Translations under genes and position numbers: made by a program
Assembly: GCA_964036195.1 (NCBI GenBank)
Contig: CAXIWS010000520.1
Coordinates: forward strand, 1 to 64,000
DNA: 64,000 bases
Origin: Sphaerolaimus hirsutus
Lineage: Eukaryota; Nematoda; Chromadorea; Monhysterida; Sphaerolaimidae
Direction of reading: 5' to 3'
Notes under the pieces: generated by a model
The model's input: the letters and a program-made list of their open reading frames with translations, nothing else
The model's database searches: none
What the model was told of the DNA's origin: nothing
Shown here: positions 1 to 11,505 of the stretch, piece after piece
Layout of the letters: every line of letters begins with the position of its first letter
Position numbering within the stretch: the stretch's first letter is position 1

Positions 1-2185
1 GGGGTTTCGAGATTGTTTCAGGTACTTTATTCGATCAGATACAGCTTGAATACAAAAGTGCAAAGCCTAGCGAGCTTCCTAGTCGAAGTTTCTATCGCTA
101 GCCTATTTTCTGGGTCGGGACTGGGGTCATAAGACTGAAGTAAAAACTCCAAAAGTTGCCGAGACACGGAATTGTGTATAAAAACATAGCTACAATAATT
201 TTCCAAATACAAATGCACAAATAAGACACAAATGTAACAATAAGACACATTGAGCCGAAACAGTTGGCTGATACTGCACGTGCATACATTCAAATACTTA
301 TGGTAAAGAAATACCAAGTACAAATTGGGCTAATAGAAAAACTATTAAGCTTGTGAGGCGCGAAGTCGGCAAACTCGGCCGATTTACTAATCTGTTTCAA
401 TTTGTCAGAAAACATTGACACACTTTGGAAACTAATATAATAGTGTTTGGAATTGTAAATAGTAATGTAAATGTTCCTAATGACATAAGTAGAACAGGGT
501 ACATTTAATCATAATAATAATCACCTCCTGAAAACGTATATTTGATGATTGGCAAATTGGGACTTATTCAAGGTAAATGGGTATATTAATTGAGCAGGGT
601 TTAATATAATATATCTGATATAATTTGAGTAGAGTATTTATCATAAATGTCAAAGTAATATAATTATAAAAGCATTGCAAAGCTAATATAAATATGCCTA
701 CACGAAGGGCTTGGTAAATGCGTACAGTAATTGCTAGTCACACAGGGCACCATTTCTCTTTTAGGACGCTGGCCTAGATTGTTACGCTGAATGTAAATAT
801 TTATAAGATTTGAATTTTCTAAATTGCAAGTAAACCATGTAAATGTATATATAATAATAATCAGAAAATTATGGCAAATCGAATGAGCCTAATTTTATGT
901 TCATAAACCTAATAATAACTTATTTGACCTTTTAACCTAAATATTCCACATAAACCTATCAATAACTTATAAAACACTTTCTTAATTGAATATTCTCCAT
1001 GGATAAATAATATAGTGCAGGAAATATAGTTTGCGTGGTAAATTAATATAGTGCATGAAATAAATAAAGTGTGTGAACATAAATATTGAACAAAATGAAC
1101 CTAATTATCAATTCTCTGTATTTCTTTATCCATCCATCTTGCCATGGTCAACACACCCTTATAAGGGCTGCTGGAAATGGCCCTTACAGACAAAAGAATA
1201 TATGACTGAAAAGAAAACAAACATAACATATATTTTTTCAATGAATGTTTTCACAGACATCAATTGGATGGGAGTTTTACAAGGGAATGGGTTTATTTAG
1301 AGGGAGCAGGTATTTTTCTTTTTTCTACACTCAACTAACAGGGGCGGGGGGGGGGGGGGGTTAAAGAAGGATAAAATGGCGTAAATGCAGTAGCTCCATC
1401 AATTTTGGCAAAGAGAGATGTAAGTTACAACTTCTTTGCACTATCTGCAAGTACCACACAGGAATCGTGGACAAAATAAACCAACCAAGAACTAATCAAT
1501 CTCAATCACATCTTACTCAAGGAAGGAATTACTTAATGAGGAGGGATTGCTTCAAGGGGTTTTAATCAAGGTTCAGTTTTTTGAATGGGTGGGGGTATTC
1601 AAGGTGGGAATTATTCAATGTGAACTATTTTATCTAAGGGAGGGATTTATTCAAGGGGCATTATTCAAGGCCAACTTTATAGAGGAGTTATTTGAGGGTA
1701 GTTATTCAATGTTCAGTTTTCAAGTGGGGGTGGGGGTATTCAAAGTGCAATTTATTGAGGGCTCAATAGAGTAGCTGTTTCAATTTGGACAATGAAACAT
1801 GTAGGTTACAAGTTTTCTGCATATTGTAAAAGTACCATGCAGAAACCATGTGCTTATTGTGTTGGAGCAGAGTAAAACACATGCAAACATCAAATGATCC
1901 ACTTGATTAATCGAACATTGGCTACTCAATCACATCAATGTGAACTTTTTTCAATTTACAAATGTGTCCCATTGCAAAGTACACTATATGCCACAAAAAA
2001 TACTCATTGTAAAAAACAATTGAAAGAATAATCTGTCACTGATATAGCCATTCAAAGTAATTATTGCTCTACACCACAGATCATCATAAATCACAATCTC
2101 CACCATTTGGAGATCAAAAGATGTTGCTGCAGGCCATATGGAAAATAATAATAGTGTGTAAACTAGAAAGGGCATAGACCACATG
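1..2185. other. AT-rich stretch without a recognisable gene
   Basis: No exon with splice signals and family similarity was found. From about 1318 to 1770 the DNA is G-rich, with degenerate blocks such as TTATTCAAGGGG that resemble decayed copies of the TACCGTATTT-ended transposon family seen elsewhere in the window. The rest is plain AT-rich sequence, and its short open frames have the size expected by chance. Confidence 0.4.
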
Positions 2186-2551
2186 CTGGGGGCACTCCCA
2201 TACCCTCTAAAAGACCCTGTAAAGTGTCAAAGACCCTGTAAAATGTCATGTGTCATGTAAAAGACCCTGTAAAATGTCATGTGTCATGTAAAAGACCCTG
2301 TCAATTGTCAAATGCCATGTAAAAGACCGTGTAAAGTGTATCCAAATCTTATTTTATCATATCCAAATCTTATGTTTTTGTATCCAAATCTTATGTAAAA
2401 AGTAAGATTTGGATACAAAAGCATAAGATTTGGATATGATAAAATAGGATTTGGATACACATGACACTTTACAGGGTATTTTACATGACACATGACATTT
2501 ACAGGGTCTTTGACACTTTTCAGGGTCTTTTACAGGATCTAGGAGTAGCAG
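2186..2551. mobile_element. Fold-back MITE, family A
   Basis: Long imperfect palindrome. The outer ends read CTGGGGGCACTCCCA and (inverted) a decayed match, followed by many short blocks of TGTAAAATGTCATG and its complement. The centre is inverted TATCCAAATCTTATG against CATAAGATTTGGATA. Related copies lie near 4537, 6792, 10918 and 45548. No coding capacity. No convincing target-site duplication was found. Confidence 0.7.
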
Positions 2552-2905
2552 CTCATAATCAGAACATAAATATGGAAGCTCCAGGTGATTCTGATCATTT
2601 TAAGTGTTTATTGGTGAAAATCGGTTGAGAAATGGCTGATATATTGAGTTCTGAAATTACATGCATTTTCATTAAACCGGTTCAAATCAGCATTTCAAAT
2701 ATACACATCACTAATCCGACCACAAAAATTGAATCTGCCTGCTGTCCTGATCATTTTAACTGTCTATTGATCCAAAACAGCCCATAAATAACCAATTTAT
2801 TAAGCATCTAAATCTATGTCCAGATATGGCATAAAAAATAAACACCTTTGTATAGACCCCCCCTTATCTCAGGACTGGGGGATTATTTGAGCAAACAGTC
2901 CTGGT
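2552..2905. repeat. Remnant of element G-like repeat
   Basis: Contains GATCATTTTAAGTG, AGAAATGGC and TATCTC..GGACTGGGGGATTATTTGAG blocks. These match the arms of the large inverted-repeat element at 20760-22779 in order and spacing, so this looks like a decayed single arm of the same family. Confidence 0.5.
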
Positions 2906-3154
2906 CAGGTCATGTTCATCTTTTGGACTGGATGAGTTACCACCTGCGTTGCAGAATGAAACTTTAAAACTACTCAAATGTGGCACTTTCCACTGGGAAA
3001 TGAAACATTATGAGAAATACCGACCTAAGTGGGGCTTTCCCTGTCGCTGATCCTTGAGTGTGTCCTAGACTCGACTAGTTCTAGTTGTGTAGCTCTTGGA
3101 TGAAAAGGGGCAAAAAATAACTTAGTGTCACATGGATTTCAACGTCTGGGGGGG

Positions 3155-3418
3155 TAGTGATGTTAAAGGCACTGGGAAAAATGGCACCGCACCGCACACC
3201 GGCACCCCTCTCATCGCGTGAAAAGGGCACATCGCACCCTGGGGCACCGGCAAAAAATGGCACCGCTCCGCACCGGCAGCGGTGCCATTCTGATAAAAAT
3301 AGCACCGGCACCGGCAGGGCACCTCTCAAAATCGAAAGGGCACCGCACCAGCACCGGTGCTGGTGCCCTTCGGTGCCTAGCACCGGGGCACCGGTGCCCC
3401 GGTGCCTTTTCATCACTA
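3155..3418. mobile_element. hAT-like MITE with GGCACCGG motif arrays (family V)
   Basis: Ends read TAGTGATGTTAAAGGCAC and, inverted, GTGCCTTTTCATCACTA. The interior is almost entirely repeats of GCACCGGCACC/GGTGCCGGTGC. The flanks are G-runs (CTGGGGGG on both sides, offset by one), consistent with an 8-bp duplication but ambiguous in a homopolymer. The TAGTGATG end is shared with the GGCGCC family at 12534, 31515, 50913 and 54248, while the repeated motif differs. Confidence 0.75.
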
Positions 3419-3525
3419 CTGGGGGGCGTTCATACGTTCATAGTTAAATGTCACTTTAAAGGTGTGGATCGGTCGCATCGGGTATTTGTACTATGAGGAG
3501 ATTTTACCTATGTGTTTGCATCCAA

Positions 3526-4320
3526 CTCGTGCCAGTCCCGGACCCTGTAACATGTCCTGTAAAATGTCAATTGTCATGCAGAGTGTCAAACGTCATGGAA
3601 AATGCCCTGCAAAATGGCAACCGAGTTGTTCATTTCCAGGGCAGTTTCGATGACTTTTGCCACTTTGCATGACATTTTGACATTTGACATTTGCCATAAA
3701 TTTTCGTGTGGTACTGGGGCCAAACAGCCCCGGTCGGGGACCAAAATTTGTTGTATACCGAAAAAAAATTTTCTCACCGGGGTCGTTTGACCCCGACCGG
3801 GGACAATAACCACAAAGCATCAAAAAGTGCCATAAATTTTCGTGTGGTACCGGGGCCAAACGACCCCGGTCGGGGACCAAACTTTGTTGAATACTGAAAA
3901 AAAAAATTTCTCACCGGGGTCGTTTGGCCCCGACCGGGGACATTTCGATATTGCTGGGGACCGGACCCGGGCAAGATTACATGCACTATAAAAAAATACA
4001 GCGATTGACAAAAATAATAATGTAAAAAAAATGACAACCGCTGATCGCTCTGAGCCGCACAAAAATTTTTGCATGCACACTCACTACATGCCGGAGTACA
4101 CGCATGCAAAAATTCAGACAAATCCAACAAAAATTTTACACTCCCCCAAAGAAAATACATCAGAGCATGTAACCATCTTGCGAAAATTTTGTGCATGCTA
4201 ATTTGGTGATAATTCACCTAATTCACATGCAATTAACTGATAGACACCAATTATCAATTTTTGTAAAAATTTATTTTTTGCCGGGTACCGGTCCCCGGCC
4301 GGGACCTGTGTAAATAGCCA
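3526..4320. repeat. Repeat block with CCCCGACCGGGG motif and about 125-bp tandem unit
   Basis: Begins with a family-A-like end (CAGTCCCGGACCCTG). Two tandem copies of a unit of about 125 bp follow (roughly 3690-3820 and 3828-3945). Each contains CATAAATTTTCGTGTGGTAC, GGGGCCAAAC and the inverted pair CCCCGGTCGGGGACC / CCCCGACCGGGGAC. Further GTCCCCGG blocks lie near 3955 and 4290. Mobile-element boundaries are not clear. Confidence 0.5.
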
Positions 4321-5233
4321 ATAAAATGACACCATTTTACAAAAATTGTTAAAAAATTTTACAAAAAATCTAAATCATGCATGCAAGGCCAGACAAATGT
4401 TATAATTAGACCTGTACATGAAAAACCTGTGGCAAATTTTTCCATTATCTTTCAAAAGTTGCATGCAGTAGGTATTGTTAGCTAGCTGCAAGTGTAAAGT
4501 TACAATTATTGTCAGTAGGACTACTGGAGTGTGCTGGGCACATTTGTAAAATGTCAAGCAAAGTGTCAATTGTCATGCAAAATATCAAGTGTCATGACAA
4601 ATTTCAAGCAAAGTGGCAATTGTTATGACAAATGTCATGCAAAGTGTAAATTGTGTATCCGTATCTTGTGTTTTTGTATCCATGGTGTCTCTTGTATCCA
4701 AATCTTATGTTTTTGTTTCCAAATGTTCACATAAGATTTGGATTCAACAACAACATAATTTGGATACAAAACATAAGATTTAAAAATAACCCATAAGATT
4801 TGGATACAATTTGCTTGACAATTGACAATTTAGTTTATATTTGTCATGCCAATTGACAGTTTACTTTACATTGTCATGACAATTGACACTTTCCATGACA
4901 TATTACGTGACATTTGACACTTTACAAACTTTGGGACTGTTCCCAGATTTATGAATAAACAGGTAGAGACTCAAGCAATGATATAAAATTTTACAAAAAA
5001 ATACAAATTTTTATACAATTTTACAAAAATACAAATTTTTATACAATTTTACAAAAATTTTTACAAAAATTCAAATTTTTATACAATTTTACAAAAATAC
5101 GAATCTTTATACAATTTAACAAAAATTTTACAAAAATTCAAATTTTTATACAATTTTTATTTTTATTCTAAAATTTTTCCATTTTATTTTTATTTTATTT
5201 TTTTTTTTTTCCGAGATTTTGCCAACCCTGTTC
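4321..5233. mobile_element. Repeat with embedded family-A MITE and TACAAAAATT low-complexity tract
   Basis: 4321-4536 is closely similar to 45340-45547, including ATCATGCATGCAAGGCC and ACTACTGGAGTGTGCTGGG. A family-A palindrome follows at about 4537-4938, with CATGACAAATGTCATG blocks and TCTTATGTTTTTG against its complement. From about 4985 to 5220 there is a tandem low-complexity tract of TTTTACAAAAATACAAATTTTTATA. The block ends in GCCAACCCTG at 5233, the terminus type also seen at 8564-8724. Confidence 0.5.
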
Positions 5234-5644
5234 GTGTCAATATTTCCACTCTTTTGGTGCTTCTTCATTTGCTTGTCATATTGTCATATTATCAGGTTGT
5301 GTTGAATTTGCGACGTACTCCCGGAGTTTACTTTTCCATCAGCATTCTTCACATAATGAATCGAAAAATGACTTATTATGAATTCTGACGTCATAGGTTT
5401 GATTGAAACAATTTACGTCCATCCATTGAAAACTATTTCACCCCCGAAAGTCCTAAGTATGACATGATGTATTTTGAGGGGGGGGGTAATTCAGCTTGTT
5501 AAATTAGCTTGTTAAATTTTACCATGTACAATTTCAAATCCTCTTCTGATACACGCCACTTGAAAACGCAGAGACAGACATTAACAAAGGTGCAGTGCTG
5601 TATTATAATCCTGCGGTGTTTTTCTTTTCTCATTGTAACGTAGT

Positions 5645-6009
5645 TACCGTAAATGCTCTATTAAGGCGACTGTCGCTTTATTGTTTTAAGCACATTTTTG
5701 GGGGTCGCAGTATTGGAAGGGTCGCTTTATTGGAGGGGGTCGTATTGTATTTTTCAAAAACTCAACTATTCATGTAACTCTAGTATGAGCATGGCATTGT
5801 AGAGCAATGATACCCACAATGCGACCAAATTTGCCAAATTAGCCGCATCCGAAGATTGCGACATCATTCTCATATGCCCGCTTTTTTTTCTTTGGGGGTC
5901 GCATTAATGGAGAGGGTCGCATTATACTTACACAACGTGCCAAAGGGGGTTGCACTATTGGAGGGGTCGCTTTTTTGGAGGGGGTCGCACTAATAGAGCA
6001 TTTACGGTA
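5645..6009. mobile_element. TA-flanked MITE with GTCGCTTTATTG motif
   Basis: Ends are TACCGTAAATGCTCTATTA and its complement TAATAGAGCATTTACGGTA. The interior repeats GGGGGTCGC(A/T)TTATTGGAG in both orientations. The structure is the same as the TACCGTATTTCC family, with a different internal motif. It could be a sister family. Confidence 0.75.
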
Positions 6010-6093
6010 TACCCTCGACGTTGAACGACAGTAGTGATATCTTAAATAAAATGAAAAGTGCCGCCAACAGTGCGCATGGCTGCCATCAAGGAT

Positions 6094-6285
6094 GCGCGTT
6101 GTCACCAACGATGGAAAAAACACAGAAATTGAACACAGAAACTCATCGAGTTTCTGTTTTTTTTTGTGTTACACAGAAACACGGAAACTGAAAAAATTTG
6201 AAAGACTCAAAACTCAAATGAGTTTTTGATTGGAGAACACGGAAACACAGAAACACGGAACACAGAAAAGTTTTTTGAGTTTTTT
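6094..6285. repeat. Solo end of the CAACGATGG (family L) element
   Basis: CAACGATGGAAAAAACACAG followed by ACACAGAAACACGGAAAC and AACTCAAATGAG blocks, closely similar to 35027-35215. The matching inverted end was not found nearby, so this is a truncated or solo end. Confidence 0.55.
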
Positions 6286-6791
6286 CTTTGGACCTGAGGA
6301 ATAATACTGTGCTGTTTTTGCCCGAACACTAAAAGGAATGCGCATTTGATCAGGGATAGCCAGGGATTTTGACACTCGCTGGGGCTCGATAGATTTGCAA
6401 TATGCAATTTGCAATAAACAGTTATTGATAAATATATTATACTCCGGTTACACCCTGCACGCGTGGTTCCCGCTGGAAGTGTGCCAACGATGGTTAACGC
6501 GTCCGAGTTTCATCAAAAGATGAAAAAATTGATTGTTGTTAGAATTTTTTTCATTAACATATCCACATCGATGGATTTTTTTCATATTTTTACGGAAATT
6601 GCATGATTTAATAATCATTGGCACGCTTCCAACACGAGACATAAATCGGTGCGAGGGCAGAGTATCACGTACGCCGAGTATACTGGCCAATTTGTTGGGC
6701 TACACCCAGCGCCCCATTGGATTGTGGTGCTTTTTCCTACATTTTAATGATAGGTGGGTTGGTACAGTGATGTTTATATGGTATCAATAAC

Positions 6792-7207
6792 AGTTCCTGT
6801 AAAATTTCATGTGCAGTGTAAACAGTAACGTAAAATGTCATTAAAATGCCAAATATCCAGTTAAAAGACATTTTACATGTCTGTTTACATTTTTCAGCAC
6901 ATCTTATGGGGTGTTTGAGTGACCCCTGAACATGAACAAACCAGTTTTACATGAGAAAACCACCATTTCTGCCTTGAAACACTGTATTTGGGTAAAATCT
7001 TGCATCAACCTTGAAACACTGTATTTGGGTAAAAATGTTAAGTCAAATGTAAAGTTAAGTGTCAATTGTGTATCCAAATCTTATTTTATTTTTCCATATA
7101 AGATTTTGATTCCAAAAATAAGATTTGGATACACAATTGACACTTTTCTTTGCATTTGACTTTACATTTGACACTTTACTTTACACTTTACAGGGCTTGG
7201 GACTGCC
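6792..7207. mobile_element. Fold-back MITE, family A
   Basis: Palindromic: CCTGTAAAATTTCATG at the left is inverted against CTTTACAGGGCTTGGGACTGCCCCC at the right. The centre has TATCCAAATCTTAT against ATAAGATTTGGATACA. A duplicated CTTGAAACACTGTATTTGGG (about 46 bp apart) lies in the left arm. No open frame of interest. Confidence 0.65.
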
Positions 7208-7590
7208 CCCTTGGGAGTTATTATTTGGTCAGACATTTTGGAAGTTGAGTTATTTGAGGGGGGATGTTATTCACGGGGGATTATTTTTTTTCTCAGAAGT
7301 TACACTTTTTCATTGTATGAATGCATTCCATCAACTGTAATCTAAATGTAAATGTAATCCAGGTATTTAACAGTTCAACAACAACAAAAACAAGGTATTC
7401 ATGCTCAAATTCAGGTTGATCTGCATCTGAATCATTCAAATACACATTGTGGAATCAAATGTCAAATACCCAGAGGGAGGTTATTTAAGAGGGGCGTTAT
7501 TCAAGGGGAGAAGTTATTTTTTTCCTCACCTGAACTACAGGAGGGGGAGTTATTCAAGTGGGAGAGGTCTTATTCAAGGATATACATTAA

Positions 7591-7793
7591 TGTGGCCACA
7601 CAAGCTAGTTTTCAACCGAAATTTTGAAAACTCATAAATCAGCATTGAACGGATTTGAGTTTTCTACAATGAGGTGCCCGTCATCTACAGTTGACGGAGA
7701 GTAAAAATGACACATTCTAGAAAACTCAAATGCGTTCAATGCTGATTTACGAGTTTTCAAAATTTCGGTTGAAAACTAGCTTGTGTGGCCACA
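7591..7793. mobile_element. Fold-back element with GTTGAC core (family N)
   Basis: Nearly perfect palindrome. TGTGGCCACACAAGCTAGTT at the left is mirrored at the right, with AACTCATAAATCAGCATTGAAC inside each arm. The core is GTCATCTACAGTTGACGG. The same core sits in the palindromes at 11614-11830 and 11930-12130, although the arms differ. Confidence 0.7.
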
Positions 7794-7887
7794 ATTATTT
7801 ATTGCATAGTACGTTCACATCTCTCAATATAAAATACAGACTTACACAAACACACATATAGCAGATACTGTGAAGATAAATAGCATA

Positions 7888-7982
7888 TTTCCTCGAATAA
7901 ACCCCCCTCTCAAAATACCCCCAGACCTGCATGCGCTGGTGAAAAAATAAACTCCCTGGGGATAATTCAAGGAAATATGGTA
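7888..7982. mobile_element. Small copy of the TACCGTATTT family
   Basis: CATATTTCCTCGAATAAACCCCC at the left and AATTCAAGGAAATATGGTA at the right form the diagnostic inverted ends. The interior has CCCTCTC and CCCCAGACC runs. Short, internally deleted copy downstream of the two-span protein gene. Confidence 0.55.
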
Positions 7983-8073
7983 GATCTACCTATATAAATA
8001 TGGGTACATATTATATCTCCCATAAATTATCTAAAAGCCGACTATCTACACATTTTCAATCACTCTCAAACAG

Positions 8074-8357
8074 CTACCCGATAAACGTAAGAAGAACATA
8101 ATAATAAGCCACAATAACTAAAATGGTCAACAATAAAAATCCGATCACAGCGTAAGCGTTCCATTGCATAGCATTTGAAATTTGGTTTCCAGAAAAGGGA
8201 TCTGGGGTATTAATGACCAAGTTGTCACTAGTGGCAGTATTTGGGTCAAATGGCTTCTTTTGGACATCTCGCACTGCATTGGGATGTGCATTGTGGTAGA
8301 TTGAACGAACAAATTGACCCATGTGGATTGCGCCGGGGTTTAGTTGACCTTCGGCGT
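8074..8357 (-). CDS. Two-span protein, last exon
   Basis: The acceptor is TTTCCCAG at 8358, and the frame runs to TAG at 8076-8074. It encodes the polar loop (HNAHPNAVRDVQKKPFDPN) and a C-terminal membrane span ending VLLTFIG. The clear hydrophobic profile and the acceptor make this the best-supported exon of the gene. Confidence 0.6.
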
Positions 8358-10833
8358 CTGGGAAAGTGGGATATATTTGTATTTCACCGTATTTACTGGA
8401 AAACTAATTACCCCTTGAATAGTTCCCCCTCAACCATGTCTGATGGAGAAATAATTTCCTGGGATATTATTCAAGTAAATATGGTAGTTACATAGCCAAG
8501 GTTCTTTGGCGGAGTTGTTGTGAAGTGCTTTGCCCACAGTGTCAAATGTGGTGGTATGATAACCAGGGTTGGCAAAATCTCAGAAAAAATAAAAATAAAA
8601 TGGAAAATTGAAGAATAAAATAAAAATAAAATGGAATATTGAAGAATAAGATAGAAATAAAATACAATTTTTATACAATTTTGCTAAAATTTTAGTAAAA
8701 TGAATTTTACTAAAACCAACCCTGGTTGTAACTACCAAAAGTTATTGGTACAAGGCGCAAAAATGTACAAAAACCTGTCGTTCTATTGGAAGTGCCGTTC
8801 TATTGGCGGTATGCCATTCTATTAGGAGAAATACGGTATCTATTTTATTATATTAAACACCCCAGGACCCAACTAAACCAACTTCTAACCAAAGATGCCT
8901 CAAAAACAGTCTGAAATCTCTGTTTGCCCCTCTCCAATTTGTCGCCATTTTTAATGCCATCCGCCCCATTCAATTTTTCCACGGCATTTTCATTCATGCA
9001 ATTGAAAATACCAACGGACAAAATCGCATACACTCCGGAAATTGTGAGCAGACAAATGTGAGGCCATAGTGAACTGATCAGCGCCTGAAATTTGGTGTGG
9101 ATTCAGTTACAGCAAATCCTCGAATAAGACCCCCTCTAACCCCCCCCTTGAATAACTCCCCCCTGCTTGCGAGGTGAGGAAAAAATACCCCCCCTTGAAT
9201 AACGCCCGCCTCTGGATGAAAACGATACAGTACAAAAATACAGAGCCTAGATAGCCTAGAGCAGCGACAGCAGATACATTATGTGTATGCAGTGTATACA
9301 CATCTTTTTATTGTTGTTCGACACTTGAATACCTGAATTACATCAGTTTACAGTCTTCCATAAAAAATAAACCCCCTGGGGGTATTTCGAGGAAATACAG
9401 TAGTATATGTGTAGCTGAGTTGCAAACTGCGACCAATATATACATAATGTACATTGCATACATGGTGTACATAATTCCAGACGGTGGTATTTCGAGGGGG
9501 GTTTATTTTTTCCCCAGCTCAAAAACACCTGGGGGTATTTCGAGGGGGGGGCGGTTAATTCAAGGGGGGGGGGGATATTTCGAGGAAAAACGGTGTGTAC
9601 TTATATTGAGCTTATAGTGAACATACATATAGTGAACTTTATACAAGAATGTTATTGTATTTTGATGAATAAAGGTACTACCGTATATTCTCGAATACGT
9701 CCTCCCCCAGGGAAGGAAAGGCATAACATGTAACAAGGTTTTTATGATGTGGAAAAACGGTTACCCCCTCCCCCTCGAATGCCACCCTCCCCTCAAAAAC
9801 TTGTGAAGAAAAAATAACTCCCCGAGGACTTATTCGAGGATACACGGTAAATTGTGCAAAGATTGTGCACCAAATAATCCAATACACATTTCTGTGATTG
9901 GGAAGAAGGAAAGAATTTTTTATTGAAATGGGATATTATAGATTTCGTTGTTGTCAGTGAACTTTTTGAAACATTTCGGCGTCTGGGAAACTGTCTACTA
10001 CCGTATTTCTTCTAATAGAACGGCATACCTCCAATAGAAGTGGACCTCAAATAGAACGGCAGGTTTTGGCACTTTTTCACCCACGAAAAAATAGGACGGC
10101 AGGTAAAACAATTGACAAAAAATAGGACGGCGCTATTTTATTATAATAAATACGGTATATTTTTGCTATTGTGCAAAATACCATGCTGAAATATCTTCAA
10201 TTACTCATACATACCATGATTATGAGATTTATGTGTCCAACAGTTTTAAATTTTATTGAAATGATAACCCATCCACCCGCGAAAGGCTAAGGCTGCGTTC
10301 ATTCAACTTTTATGAGATCACAAAAAAAAATTAAAAATTGTTCGCATGGAAATGGAATATTTTTTATGCCTAAGCCTTGATCAATGATCATGTGATCATG
10401 TGCCCAGAACAAACATAAAATTCCATAATTATTTAATCATGCAGACTAGATTACATGTTTTGTTGTTGTCTGTGTTTGTGGGGGGGGGGGGTGGGGATTT
10501 GTTCCAAAGCTGCAGCCGCTTTATGCAGCATTGTTAACTGGGGTACATAAATATCTACAACAAATACTCCCGACAACAATAGAAATATGTGATCCAGTGT
10601 GCATGATTACGTATGATATGAAATTGTATCTCTATCATAGACAATGTTCCATTTTCGTGAATTTGTTGGGGAAATAATAACCCCCCTGAAAATTTGCACC
10701 CTGAAAAATAAACCCCGGGGGTATTTCGAGACAATACGGTAATTAAATCTCTACAAAACTTGAATCTTTTTGACATTTTCTAATAAAAAAAATCTCTTAC
10801 CATTTTTTCAACGCCATCCAATTCATAAATCAT
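8074..10833 (-). CDS. Small two-transmembrane protein, function unknown (three exons)
   Basis: Reconstructed as join(8074-8357, 8883-9084, 10801-10833) on the minus strand, 172 codons plus stop. The start is ATG at 10833, giving MIYELDGVEKM before a GTAAGA donor. Residues about 13-38 form one hydrophobic span (LLTISGVYAILSVGIF) and the last 28 residues form another (AVIGFLLLTILVIVAYYYVLL). Between them lies a polar region of roughly 100 residues, rich in Asn, Asp and Lys. Exon phases agree (0, then 1), but exon 2 needs a weak AGAA|GTTGGT donor to join in frame, and a missing small exon is possible. I do not recognise the family. The two-span layout fits an integral membrane protein with a large loop. 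The introns hold several TACCGTATTT-type MITEs. Confidence 0.5.
8564..8724. mobile_element. CAGGGTTGGC-ended MITE in an intron
   Basis: Ends are CAGGGTTGGCAAAATC and, inverted, CCAACCCTG. The interior repeats AAAATAAAATGGAA and ATACAATTTTTATAC. The flanking 8-mers ATGATAAC and GTTGTAAC agree at only 5 of 8 positions. It lies in the second intron of the two-span protein gene. Confidence 0.55.
8883..9084 (-). CDS. Two-span protein, middle exon
   Basis: The acceptor AAATTTCAG precedes 9084 and the reading begins ALISSLWPHICLL, a membrane span. Two donors are possible: TTTG|GTTAGA (phase 0, ending 8890) or AGAA|GTTGGT (phase 1, ending 8883). Only the second joins the next exon in frame. Confidence 0.5.
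9111..10157. mobile_element. Cluster of TACCGTATTT-family MITEs in an intron
   Basis: At least four copies lie side by side: about 9111-9403, 9478-9592, 9679-9849 and 9999-10157. Each has TACCGTAT(A/T)TTC..-type inverted ends and CCCCC/GGGGG interiors. The last uses AATAGAACGGC in place of the CCCC motif, as does a fragment at 8758-8837. All fall within the first intron of the two-span protein gene. Confidence 0.65.
10801..10833 (-). CDS. Two-span protein, putative first exon
   Basis: An ATG followed by ten codons (IYELDGVEKM) up to a consensus GTAAGA donor at 10800, in phase 0 with the next exon. It is very short, so the call rests on the donor and the matching phase. Confidence 0.4.
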
Positions 10834-10917
10834 AAAAAAGGCTCAAAAATATTTACCCCCACACTCACACTGCCCTCTGTGTTTCGATTTTGATCATTCG
10901 TATATTCCACCCGATCA

Positions 10918-11383
10918 GGGGGCACTCCCAGACCCTGTAAAATACCATGTAAAGTGTAAAACACCCTGTATAATGTGTCATGTAAAACACCTTGTAACGT
11001 GTTAACTGTCATGTAAAATACCCTGTAATGTGTCAAATTTCATGTAAATACCCCTGTAAAGTGTCATTTGTATCGAAATATTATTTTATCTTATCCAAAT
11101 CTTATGTTTTTGTATCCAAATATTACTTTTTGGCATAATATTAGATTTGGATATGGTAAAATGAAATTTGGATACACATGACACTTTACATGACCTTTTA
11201 CATGATATTTGACATTTTACGGGGGTTACATGACACATGACATTTCACAGGGTCTTTTGAGACACATGACATTTCACTGGGTCTTTTACATGACATTTTA
11301 CAGGGTCTTTTCCATGACACACACCATTTTACAGGGTATTTTACACTTTACACGATCTTTTACAGGGTCTGGGAGTGGCACCA
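10918..11383. mobile_element. Fold-back MITE, family A, abutting a possible exon
   Basis: Ends CAGGGGGCACTCCCAGACCC (left) and, inverted, GGGTCTGGGAGTGGCACCAG (right). Arms are full of TGTAAAATGTCATG blocks. The inner TTTTACAG|GG and CCCT|GTAAAA of the inverted repeat look like splice acceptor and donor sites. Minus-strand coding-like sequence abuts it on both sides (ELTDAVP at 11382 and PDRVEYTND from 10917). Confidence 0.7.
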
Positions 11384-11505
11384 GGAACTGCATCCGTAAG
11401 TTCTTCATCTTCCGGAATCGTAGCGTGAATTGAACTGGCGAAAAATGAGCCAGGGTTTAGCAATTTTCTTTTTCTGGCGGCCGATTTTGTTCGCAGAAGG
11501 TTCAT
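11382..11505 (-). CDS. Possible first exon, unknown protein
   Basis: The open frame starts with ATG at 11505 (MNLLRTKSAARKRKLLNPGS) and runs through HATIPEDEELTDAVP to the edge of the family-A MITE, where CTG|GTGCCA could serve as a weak donor. It is basic at the N-terminus and acidic after. No family recognised. It may belong to the two-span protein transcript or be non-coding. Confidence 0.25.

Noticed and set aside
3081-3496. Cys/Arg-rich open frames on both strands
   Set aside because: They are translations of GGCACCGG arrays in element V.
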